Shown one piece after another: positions 23,251 to 34,900 of a DNA stretch of 64,000 bases. The position numbers and the translations under genes were made by a program. The stretch comes from Paragonimus westermani. Its lineage: Eukaryota > Platyhelminthes > Trematoda > Plagiorchiida > Troglotrematidae. The stretch's first letter is position 1, and each line of letters opens with the position of its first letter. Location: the NCBI GenBank assembly GCA_008508345.1, contig QNGE01003589.1:1-64000 (forward strand), read 5' to 3'. The notes below the pieces were generated by a model. It saw nothing but the letters and a program-made list of their open reading frames with translations. It had not been told where the DNA came from and ran no database searches.

Positions 23251-23890
23251 GTAATCGCTGCAATGTGCGGGAGTGGTGGCACACTTTTCCAGTGACTGCT
23301 TTCCAGGTCAGCGGACAACAACTGGACGTCGAAACGGACCAACTGACTTGATCCGAGGCACGCAGGCGTCCAACCCCCAGTTCGTGAACAATTGGTAGAA
23401 TTCGACGAAAATCGCTGAAGAGGCCCGCACCTCCGGCGACTCCAAACTCCTACCAATGAACAGTGCACAATGCCAAGTTGTGCAGTAAACATCTAAAAAA
23501 GAGGCAATTTGAAGAAGTCGTCGCACAACCACCTTCAATCTGAGGCTGTCCCTGATCAAAGCCCTTGCTGCGTGCCACCCAGAAGCTGGCTGAAAGGAAT
23601 TGCGAGCCATGGGTTGCTCAACACCATTTACTCCACAAGCCCCCGGAAACCGTCACAACATCTGCGGTCTCGAAAGTTACTGCTGATCCGCACTAAGCGT
23701 CTAGCATAGGCTTGGCCTTGGATGTGTAAGGGACCTGTTTTGGGATATCAGCATCAAATTCAGTACGAATGAAGTCAGACAGTTTGGGCCTCGTATGTTA
23801 ACTTGTTATTGAAGGATAGGGGGTCTGGATAATCGTCATCTGTACGCGCGCCTTTAAACCAAATCCACCAAACTTATCATGAAAGACTGG
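23251..23890. other. Between CR1 fragments, unassigned
   Basis: Minus-strand frames of 95-100 codons occur at 23,205-23,610 but show no recognisable domain. It is probably the untranslated end of the preceding element and spacer. Confidence 0.3.
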
Positions 23891-23899
23891 CTAGCTTTC

Positions 23900-25420
23900 A
23901 AGTGATGCTTGGTCCAGTGCTTCGTCAGTGATCTCGAAGTTTGTATAAACTTGTCTCAAAAGTTAACAAAGCAGAAACCGGTTTGTCCCAGATATCCGGC
24001 CCGTACGGGTGAAGCTTCTGGAATTCTGACTGACTTCCACAACATTGTGTTTACTAACGGAATGGCGAACTTCCACATGGCACAAACCGTCAACACTTTC
24101 GGAGGAATCTCCACGGCATATACCATAGCGGATGCTGTGTTAATGAAATTCCAGGGTGTCAAACTCAAATCTTTTAGGCCAAACTGTTCACCTTTATAGT
24201 CCTTGTTCATGAGGCTGCACGATTAGCCATCCCATCAGGCATCGTGCTTATACGGTCATTTGTTGTAGAAACGTTACCCGAAAGCTGAAAGTAGGCGAAT
24301 ATCAGTCTTATTTTCGGAGGCGTGAGGCCAAAAGTGCTCTACAGCTATCGCTTGACCGTCCTCCTATCTTATGTGTCTGAAGTCCCCGAAACGAATGTCC
24401 ACGATTCACTATTTAGACACATTTTGACACAAGCTTTATTCTGCACAGAACAACACGGCTTCCCCTGCGAACATTCATACTCTAAGGGTTTGCTGTCAAC
24501 TGTAGACAGGTGGGCCGCTGGGTGTTAACGGTAACCACTGTTGGCTTGAATCATGTTTATCGAACCGTTCCTATCGTTTGCGGATGGGTTCTTTTGCATC
24601 CTCAACCAGACTCAGCCCTCAGCGGAGTCCCACGGGGTTCCAACTCGAGATCGCTACTCTGCTCTATCTTCATCAACGATCTGCCACTTGAAGTACCGTA
24701 CCCACTGATGCTGTCTGTCAATTATAACGAAAGCTGACGTATCATACGTAACAGCTCTGAAGCGAGGGTCCTACTGGATGATAATAGTGCCCTCTACAAA
24801 TGGTTCGAACCAAACTGCATGAAGTTCAATGCCAGCAAATGCAAGGTTATGCGTACCAGGCATGAGCACAATTCCCCTTACTTCTTTGGCTGAGTACCAC
24901 TCCGAGGTACGGACAGAGGAAAAGGTCTTAGCACTGCTGTGGCGCACAACCTCTCCGGTTAACCCAAGAAGAAAGTTAAGAAAGTCAAAAAAGTTCATAA
25001 TGCTTCATCTCTTCTGGTGCGTAGGTTTTGAGAACTTGAGCGACCAGATTTTAACAATTTGTATAAATGCTTTACTTCTCCTTACCTTGAGCAAGAAAAC
25101 CTTGTTTGACCTCCTCAGTTCCAGAAGGACGAACTCATTTTAGGAACTTTTCAGAAACATGCGACAAATGCGGTTCATGAGCTGAGACTGAAACCCTGCC
25201 TTGAATGGTTTTAAGAACTAAACATCTTTTCTCTAGAGTACCGTAGGCATAAAGGTGACCTAATATTAGCATTAATGATTCTGACGACTCCTAAACATTC
25301 GTGGAGATCGCTGCTCACTCACAGAGAATTCCTCAAAACGAAAAGGTCAGCGCTGCAGGCTTGAGATGAGGTAGAGTTTCTTCTTGGTTTGAGTCTGCTA
25401 AGCTCGGAAATGTGTGTAAG
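23900..25420 (+). mobile_element. CR1-like RT fragment (decayed), just upstream of the LAMP gene
   Basis: RT traces appear in order and in changing frames: QHGFPCEHSYSKGLLS (usually QHGF...C-TNLL), SGVPRGSNSRSLLCSIFIND (usually SGVPQGSVLGPLLF-IFIND), WFEPNCMKFNASKCKVMR, and LFSLEYRRHKGDLILA near 25,220. The clear LEYRRHRGDLI-type C-terminus marks the end of the coding region. No active site remains. It ends about 450 bp before the LAMP start codon. Confidence 0.7.
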
Positions 25421-25881
25421 AACATGCTATGAATGCCACGTATTCGGTTTAGTTCAAAAATCGTCTGGATCGCCACTTCAAATCTTAGTCCGTGCCACAC
25501 TGTTATGCACAGCCACATGTGTTTGCTCGTCTGTCGACTAGCTCACACTCAAGCCCGCATATTCATCCAGCCATATATTTACATGTGTAACAACAGTAAG
25601 CGTTTATTTATCTACTCTAAGTTTTAGACCTCCGAAGCAGACAAAAAAGTCTTGACGTGTGACTGACCCTCTGATACAGTGATCCCTCGTCTGAAGTAAC
25701 GTAACTATCAAAAGCTATCGCTTTCCACTACCGTTAGCCATCCATTAAACCCACTGAACTTTTTTGGATGTCCCATTACTTGTGACATCTGCGAACTAGT
25801 TAAAGGTCGCAGCGGTTGTTCTCTATTCTCAAGGTCGTGGGTGGTTTCGCTCTAGGTTTCCCGTTCGGCTGTGTCCTCGTC

Positions 25882-25930
25882 ATGAACTTCGAGATGTTCA
25901 CTGTATTCCTGTTCCTTATTTATTCTGTTC
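25882..25930 (+). CDS. LAMP exon 1: signal peptide
   Basis: It encodes 16 residues plus one base. The donor GTAAGT at 25,931 is a perfect consensus. The ATG is chosen because it gives a hydrophobic leader in phase with exon 2. A second Met lies at codon 5. Confidence 0.8.
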
Positions 25931-28900
25931 GTAAGTTTTCGTACACTCTGCGCCTCCGATGAAAAAATTCAGACGTTAATTCACAGGCACCTTCAGGAAA
26001 TGAAACTACGACTGTGTCGCCAGCACCTTTGATCCCAGTATATTACGTGAAGAACGGTACAAACGTATGCCTTTTAGTACAGATGAACATCAAACTCGAT
26101 ATTTCATACTTTAACAAGGTTGGTTCTTGTCCTCCATATCCGTTTGCCTCGACGTCCGGGATTATTATACGCTTCGTTTTTCTTGTCTCGTTATATTGTC
26201 ATTTCTCAAGGTTCAAGTTGCTCCGCTGATTAAGTACTTCAAGTGGAGGAATAGTTAGTCTATCTGCATTGCATTCGATGTCAGATATAGTCACGTGATT
26301 GTGGTCTGTAAGCTTAGTAAATTGCACAGTGTATGAGGTCCTCCATGTTCCTGCAAACTTAGTGACTGAATATCGAATACAGCTATCTATTAACTCCCTA
26401 GCATTGCTTAATCTATATAGTGTATTCAGTTATGCCCAGTTATAGTCTAGTCCAGTGACTATTTTTCAAAACCATGAGGTGCTCTTTCGCTTATTCTGCA
26501 CATCTTGGGTTATTAGAAGGTCTCTTAGGACTTGCATCGAAGGGAGCGACGTGTGGAATATTGATTGGTGTGCAACCGTCCGGAGCAGTGCACGTTGTTC
26601 CGGCCTGTAGTGGACAGGTGGGTATGCGCTCGACCCTCGTTCACTAACAATTTTAAACGCCTTTCCTGAAGAGCAGCCGAAACGTAGTCTCATCAGGCGT
26701 CGAACTGAAAGAACGCTTTAGGGTTTGGAAACAAACCCGGCAGAAAGTAACCTTCCTTGCTAGGTATATTTGAACCAAGAATCTGGTTTTCCGGTAACAC
26801 TGTGTTGCCCTAAAAATTAGTTTATTATTTAACCACTGCGCGTTTGATGCTGGTAACAACCTTCTTTTAAATCAGTGGACAAATGTAACCAATGTAGATT
26901 TTCAGTCTTTCTGTCGTTGTTGGTAGTGCTTTCTAACCGAACTCAGGATAATAAATTGAACTAGAATCTGATGATTGTAGTGATCAGGACACTTCCTCTG
27001 GTCCATATCGTTGAGGTCAACTGTGACGTTTTCTGTTTTATTTGCTTCGCTGTTAACATTAGAACATAATGGGCACCCAACACACTATTTCCTCTCGTGG
27101 ATTGTTCTGATCACGGTTTGGATTAACCCCGGGTAGGGCTCAAATTCGGAGCAGCATTGAAGATGTAAGCAATTTCGCTGTGACTAACCGCTATACCTGT
27201 CGTTTTTTCCCGCAGCGATTACTTTCCACTTTCTTTATTTCCCGCGTTTTCGGCTGTAGGCGTGCAGTTACCTCACCGTGGTTCACAAGCTGTCGATAAG
27301 TGAATTTAGCCACTTGAAACACGCAAATTGTCACACACACGGGATGTGCTATTCTCCTGTAGATGCCCAGATAACCGTTCACTTCTGACTCAGCTCACCC
27401 GTTCTGTCACGAAAGTGCAATTTTATTGTGGTGCTAGGTCACGAAGTGCGCACGCATGAATCGCGAGCTGTGAGCTATCACGAAGGCATAGCACAGAGTA
27501 AATCGGAGGTCGCCAATTAGTATCATACGACGGCAGCAAGGTGCGCTTACAGGGCCAGTCGTATAAGCTGCCTGTAGATAGGTTCATTTTTTGTTGTGGA
27601 GCGTATGTCAAGTTTTCCAGAAATGTGCGTCATTGAATGCGGTTACGTACCATATTCGACAGTCTAACCATGGGTGTCCCTAATCGTATGCCCCTAACCT
27701 GAAGTACGCTTTTGGTCTATAAAGGCATACGAAGCACGCTTATTGGGCGTCAACATTTCTGACAAGAAACCGCATGGGATGGGGAATTTGCTATCTGACT
27801 GCTGTGTGCGAAAATCTGTTGACTAACAACCTCCTTGTTTACAACGGGATTCCACTGTGAGCAATCGACGAATAATCGGTGATCACCCGTTAAAATAGAT
27901 GGGGTTTCTTAACCATAAAGCGGAACAGAAGGAGTGGATACGAATTATACCCGCAGGTTAACCGGTATTTCTAACCCTTGAAACACCGTTGCCGGTAAAT
28001 TCACTAACACTTCGGTCGATATTCGCAAGTGCTCAGATGGACGATTATTCCCTGTTTGTAGCGTGTCAGCATCAATCTTGGGCGCAAGCGTAATTGTCAG
28101 TACCGTTTGCTTTTAAGAATAAACACATTTTTTGTAGTTAACCTGGTTTGTGCATTTTGGGCCGCATGCGAGTCGTTTCGGACCTAAACAGTCGTTTGTA
28201 CAATGCAGCTAACGGAATTTGTCACCTGAATCTTACAGTAATGTTTGCCTTCAATGCTATTTCTAGGATATCATCCACAGCAAGGTTAAAGTGAAACGGT
28301 TGTAGTGCGCAATCTTGGAGGGCACCTCTAGTGATCGAAAATAAGTGTGTCCTGTAGTTTTACACCTCACTTGGTGTGTCCGTGTAATTCTTGAGTTAAC
28401 TTAACGTGTTCGTTGTGCATACCCTCCTTCAGGAGACCAAACCAGAAAACATAATGGAACGCCCCGTGGATGTATGAGAAGCGGCACGTGTTTCCATTGT
28501 CACCATCACAATTCTGATGCTTGGTGCAAACATCAGGGACCACTATTCATTTTATTCTCCAGAGGCGAAAGTAGTATTGAATGAGTTAAATTGTTTAGAA
28601 CCTTGTATGTCGCAGGAATAAGACGTAATCCACATTAATGAATGCAGACATCAACGGATTCCTTTCAAAAATTGCAGTAGATTCTTAGCACCACATTTCA
28701 CCAACAAAGTGAATAATAGGATGGAATGTAGCCTAGGCTGCCACCTTGACGTGGTGGTCAAGTTTGTGCACTCCATCGATTCAGAGCGCTGTGTTTGCTG
28801 GGGTTTCAAACTAGTAAAAAGGGAGTAGTCGGGCGGGTTGTTACATACTGGGTTATTTCCCCCATTACCGACGGCGTTGGTACGCCTTGGCAGTAAGACG

Positions 28901-31900
28901 CTCCTACGTGTATACAACGGAACTTTTTCTACAGTTGAGGCACCGCCCTTTTCTGAGTAGGGAGAAAGAAGTTAGCAATGCAATCCTCAGCAAAGAACAA
29001 TCTGATTGTCCACGATTGTTTGTATTCCGTTGTATCTTATACAACACTGTCGAGACAATTCCATTATCGTAGCAATGCTCATTATGACTTGAAACATCCA
29101 CTGTGCACAGCACTGATCAGCGTCGAGCACCAGTGCCTCATTCACGGCACATTCGTAATAGGTCAAAACCATATTACCAGGTTAGTTAGACTTTTGAATC
29201 ATTGTGGCCTCTGGTAGTGTCCTCCAAGCAACCCCCCCTCCTGCTGTCTTACAGGTCAGACTTGAGGCCGAGATCAAAGGCGGGGTTCTCGAGTTAACCC
29301 TTTTTGTGACATGAACGATCAGGAAGTAACAGAGGTTATCACTGCACCGACAGACCAGTCTACTCATTTTCACCCTCCATGCGCTTATACTTTCTTTCAT
29401 CTAGCTAGGACAACTGGTGAACCCTTTTACTGCACACACTCCGAGAAATGGGTCACCAAACAGCTGTGAACAACACTGGTTTATGGAGCTGGATGTGCTT
29501 CACTGGGTCCCATTGAATGGTCGTCTGTCCGTCGTCACACTGAACACTCCGGTCAAAATCAGTTGGCACAGACCTAGAAGACGTTCATTTATCATATCTG
29601 TACACTCCCACACAGTAGGATCATGTGCTGTCAAAAACGCCTTCTACGATGACCTCTTGGATATTCCGAAACAAGCTGAACTGTCGGATTTCATTGCTCG
29701 TTGGTGACATGGACGTACAAATTAATCGTCGTACTGCAGTGAGAAAACGGCTATCCGGTGTGTTTGATGTCCGGGCAGGACACACTGACAATGACATTCG
29801 GTTATTATAGTTATGCGGTTCTCAAAGACTATATGGAGAGTTGCTCATCCCAGCTCGAATGTTGACGGGGCGTCACATCGCTACCATTCCCCACGTAAAT
29901 TGATCAGATCGCCCTCAGCTATCGGGGGCGTCGCCTCATTAACGATAGTCTTTCGTTTTAGAGTAACCACTGACTCATCACGCCATTGTTCGTGCCTGCT
30001 TCGTTTTGTTGTTTTTCTCCGGACTTGTCTTCCCGCAGACATGAAGCACGCCAGTGGGAAACTGAACGACGAGGGTATACAAAATGCCTGTCGGACAGTG
30101 CTGACAACTAAACTGTCCTGGTCACTACAATGGCTTGCTCCAAACGAGCACTAGCTAGAGATCTCAACAGCTGCACGCACCACTTGATGAATGATCTATT
30201 ACAAAGGAGCACTGTAGATACGTTAGAAGTGGATTTTTACTAGTTCATCAGAACCTATGGACAAAGCTAGGCTCTGCATACGATAAAGACCTTGATCTGA
30301 AACGGTGAATTTGCGTAAGGGTCGTGAGGTTTAGTTCTCTGAGAAAGCCGAATAGACTGCTAGGGCATATTCATCGCCGAACAGCACTCTCACTGACTGT
30401 CGGCAAGGTGTTAGTGAGACTGTGTGAGTGTCTTGCAGTGACTTGATAGGTGGAGCAGACACTGCGAAATAGTTTAAGTGGTCTGAGCCAGTTGATTCAA
30501 CTGTGAATGATGGGAGTTGTGTGAGTGATCATGGCGTTCCCGATAATCGTCTTTTAGAAACCCAAGTGGCCCTGTAGTCTAATTTCATGAAACCTAGTAA
30601 ACTCAACAGTCTGGACATTCTTTCTCTAGCTCTTTTAAGGATGCCGGCCACAGGTTGTTGACCCCACTGCTCATTCCTCCTTTCATATGAAATTTTGATG
30701 AGGTGCCCCGTAGATGTCTGTCAACATTCTCACTTCCAAAATAGTTACTAGGTATCATGTGACAAACAAAGAGTTGTCGGCTTTGTCTCTTTTATATTCA
30801 AGTTGCTCACGGGTCTGATATTGCGCGGTTTGTGAAACAGAGGACCAGATAAGGGAAACGGACAGGTTTCCGTTATCGTCTTGAGTGTGTCGATCTTATT
30901 TCTATCTTGCGACATACTGAAGTATTGGCACTGCTTCTTTGGCTAACGGTCGTAACATTGTTGAACGCGAAGACTGCCTTAAGCTCGGATTCCCGACACG
31001 CCTGCTTAACGCATAAGTCCGAACGGGCCGTATTGATTCATTGAAACTGTCGTGTACCTTCCCTAACTACAATGTGCGTATTTATTGACGGCTTTCTCTA
31101 GCATCCTTCACATCAAGTGGCGTACGACAGGGGTGTCCGATATCCTCTTCCCCTTCAGCTGTAATGAACGGTATTCTGAAAAGGGTAGTGTGTTTCCGAG
31201 GATTTCTGGGTGGAGCTTCTGCCAGGTAAGCTGACTGGTAGTGAGTATGCAGACGATATTGTTTTAGTTCTTCATCGGAGAATATGTAGATCACGTAAAC
31301 GGACTAAATGCTGTGGTTGGCTTTTATAGTTTACGCTGTTCATCTCCACAATGTAAATTATTGTTACAAAATTAGGTCAACATTGACCCCGTCTGTGGTT
31401 GTTGCTGACAAGTCCCATGAAACCGTTGAACGTGTAAGTAGTACCATCTCATCTGCTTGTTACGTTATTGACGAGATGTTCATGAGGATATTGGAAACCT
31501 GCGGCACACTCACTAGCTTCCTTCAATTTTGGCTCCCCGAAACTGTATACTTTTCCATTGAAGGCAGGGTTTATAATGCATGCTTGCGTTCAGTTCTGCT
31601 CCCTGGATAATGGACCTGGTCCATTCGTTCGGAAAGTACGTATGTATTCGCGGTATTGAATTGTGGTTGCCTCCACCGGTTGGACTACCTAAAGTTGGCT
31701 GGCTCTTTGAGTAACGCGACAGTCCATCGGTGTATTTGGAGGGTTTACGTGTTCGAGACCGACGACCGAGGTGTTGAAAATGCGCATTCTTCGCTGGTTG
31801 TGTCACGCGAATCCAGTGGGCGTGGTGTTGAGCTTCTTCCTGGCGCTAGATTGACCGATCTGGAGTACGCGGACGACATTGTCTTGCTTATCCCCTCTGC

Positions 31901-34900
31901 CTAAGATATGCAGACCATGCTGAACAAGGTGAGTGACCGGGCTGGTCTGTATGGAATGCGCTTCGCACCTTCAAAGTGCAAAGTGCTGCTTCAAGACTGG
32001 GGCATTCCCACCCCTACTTTATTGCAGGTAATCCGCTTGACACTGTAGACAGTTTCACATACTTGGGTAGCACTATCTCGTCAGCCTGTACTATTGCTGA
32101 CGAGGATAGCAAACGCACGAGTTGCCTTTGCTAAGCTGCGTCATCTGTGGCGTCGCAAAGACGTTCGGTTGTCGCTGAAAGGAAGGGTATATAACGCCCG
32201 TGTGCGTTCGGAAACGTGGCCTGTTCACAAGGAAGATATCAACAGGCTTGCTGTGTTTCACCATCATTGTCTCCGCCACTTGTCTCACATTAAGTGAACT
32301 GATCGCGTGAGCAACGTGGCAGTTCGCCGGCGCGTATTCTGGAACGCTTGAGATGCGCGATCAATTGGTCAACTAATTACGTTGCTGATGAGTAGCCGGG
32401 GATTTGGTTTATTTTCAAGTTGAGCATCACTCACATTTGATCGCAGCGTTCGCATTCAGATAGACTATGCAGCCATCCTCTTTCGAAAAGAAACACTAGA
32501 CTCGAGTTTCGCTCTCATTAGAGCTCGTCAGTAGTGCATATCCTTGCCACGGCCGGGATTTGAACTCCGGACATTCCAATCATGAGGCAACCGTGTTAAC
32601 CACTGCGCCATTGACCTCACNATTGAGCAAAGTGGGCAGGCATCGCCTGCCTGGATGGGGTCCTCGTGATCACTCAAATCGCTGGTTAGATACGCTATCC
32701 GAGATGGCGGTGTGTCGAAGTCAATGGCGTACCTGTATCCATACCATTTATAGTTCTTCCGCCTCGTCCTCTTTTAGTATTTGTCGACCTTAGTAACGTT
32801 TTCTTCTAGGATATTCCACGTCACTGTTGAGGAGAGCGGCGGCCCGAGCCACTACCTTTTGGTCAGCCTTATGGTTGCTATGATGATGATGATGATGATG
32901 ATGATGGTCACGTACAGTGTAAATCGTCGAAGCGTCTACGGGACTGCACATGACCAAATGTCCAGTTGTTTACTTCATCATACTACACATACGTAGGTAG
33001 TTTAATGTAGGAGTCGTTGCATACCCACCTGCTCAGTCTCAAGCTTCAAGAAACTGGGAAATCGGTTGACTACTAGCACAGTTAACTCTAGGTAGCGATT
33101 AGGGTTCTCAAACGAATCCTTTCACTAAAAAGCCTATACCACAAGGCAGGGGGCGAATGGCAGTTTTTTTCGTTCACTCAGATAGAAATGTTAACCCGTC
33201 AGTAGTTTTTTGTTATAGAGATTTCTAAATAAGCTGATATCTGGAGCCTACCACTTTTCATGACGGTCTGGTTATTTTAGCACTTACGGCTGTCTTCTTA
33301 AACAGGTCTCCAACCAAAGGAGAGAAGTCAATGTTCGTGAAGGATTGACTGGTTCACGACGTTGCAGTTGAACATGCAGTCGCTAGAAATAAGCCAAGGT
33401 TGTACTAATTGCATCGAGCTGTGAATTATGCGTCGTTCCGTGGTGTCCATTGCGGAGGTTGATTGGCTTGTCTAACAGTCATGGTCATCTTATTAAATTA
33501 TCTGAGGGCATGGACAGGCGAATGTAGGGCGTAACTCCCATCTTTCGAACTGTCTGTCTAGCGTTTTATACCATAGGCTTTCAGCTACCAAAGAAAATTA
33601 ATATATTTTGTAAATAAAGGTAGAGCGGATGTTATGAAAGTGCAGTATATTCGTCACAGACTTCACCGGTTTCGATTCTGTGCCATACCCGACAATGCCT
33701 TCAGGCATTGACGTTTCAGTTCTTTTGGTCTCCAACTGGGAGGACTTGTTGAGTCAGCGTAGGCAAGTTTGAACAACAGTCGTTTCGTCGCCTAGTGCCC
33801 GCTGCGCTTCTTTCTCTAACTGATCTCAGTCTCTTTTAACACGCAATGAGGTAGCATATAGTTCCTGTCTGAATCAACGAAATAAGTTACGACAGATAGT
33901 GTTATATATATATATTCGAATTATTGTCCTTTAACACCCATCCTCTAACTGTGTTTACTCGTACGCTGGCAATCGTGCATAGATGGCCACTGTAGAAATA
34001 TAGAAAACAGGAGGACATCTTTTGTTTGAATGGTATGGGTTTCACAGTGGATAGACCCATTTCCTTCAGTCACTACAACTGGCTCAGTTGACAACCGTCT
34101 GTCTGATTTTTGAAGCAAAACTGTCGGTCATTTCACACCTACTTCTACTTAGAGCTCGGTTTTTTTTCGTTCGCCTTGACATTACTCTCAGTACTTCCTT
34201 CCACTCCCTTTTTTGTTGATAGGGTTTACTGTTTCCTTCATGATTGAATGACGATCTAGCATCCATACGAACTGCTGACATGCTGATGTCTCCGATAACA
34301 CTAGCGACTCAAATAGACTCTGGCATGCCACCAGCTAGGATGAGCATAAACACAAACCGCTACCGATTCTGAACTTGCACTTTTTAGGAGCAAAACACGT
34401 CCCGTACAGGAAAGCTGATCTAGCTAGCGCGTTTAACGAATTTTGAACTGTTTATGAGTTTTCATAACAATGCTATCAAAACTATCCATACCATAAAGTT
34501 ATCACTTGGGAAACGTTTGGCGGTGCAAAGGTATTAACCTCTCAGTTTCATTTAGGATATCCACGGTAATGGTCGGTGATCTTGCTGAGCGCTGCAAGTC
34601 CCGTCGGCCTTTAATCGCTTTGCTGTCCACCTATAAAAAGCTTATCTGAGGTTACATCTTAGGCGAACACACCTGTCCCGTGGAGACCAAGCGAATGAAT
34701 AGTCCTATGGGGGAAATCAGATGTATAATGTCAGTAATGACGCTTGTTTCCGGTTGTTGTGCCAAATTCGTGATGTTTACCTTGGGAGAAATTCAAGACA
34801 ACGTCTTAAACTGCCTTGTCTTTTGAAGTAGAGAAAGTTTACAAGAGATCATAGTGGTTGTTATTTTGGACGCGGTAGAAGTCAAACCTAATCTTCAATG

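Larger units (their letters stand above)
31816..32906 (+). mobile_element. RTE-like retrotransposon 3' fragment, split by a SINE
   Basis: Begins abruptly with GRGVELLPGARLTDLEYADD, so YADD is intact, then SKCKVLLQDW, LRHLWRRKDVRLSLKGRVYN and NRLAVFHHHCLRHLSHIK. The coding similarity breaks at about 32,340, resumes at 32,622 with VGRHRLPGWGPRDHSNRWLD, and the element ends in (ATG)n at 32,878-32,906. The interruption is the SINE described separately. Confidence 0.8.

Noticed and set aside
32378..32400. Plus-strand CTGATGAG, a possible second hammerhead core
   Set aside because: No stem II and no GAAA follow within range, and no matching stem I strand was found.
32781..32996. ORF with a poly-Met run
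   Set aside because: It is only the translation of the (ATG)n tract at the RTE 3' end.
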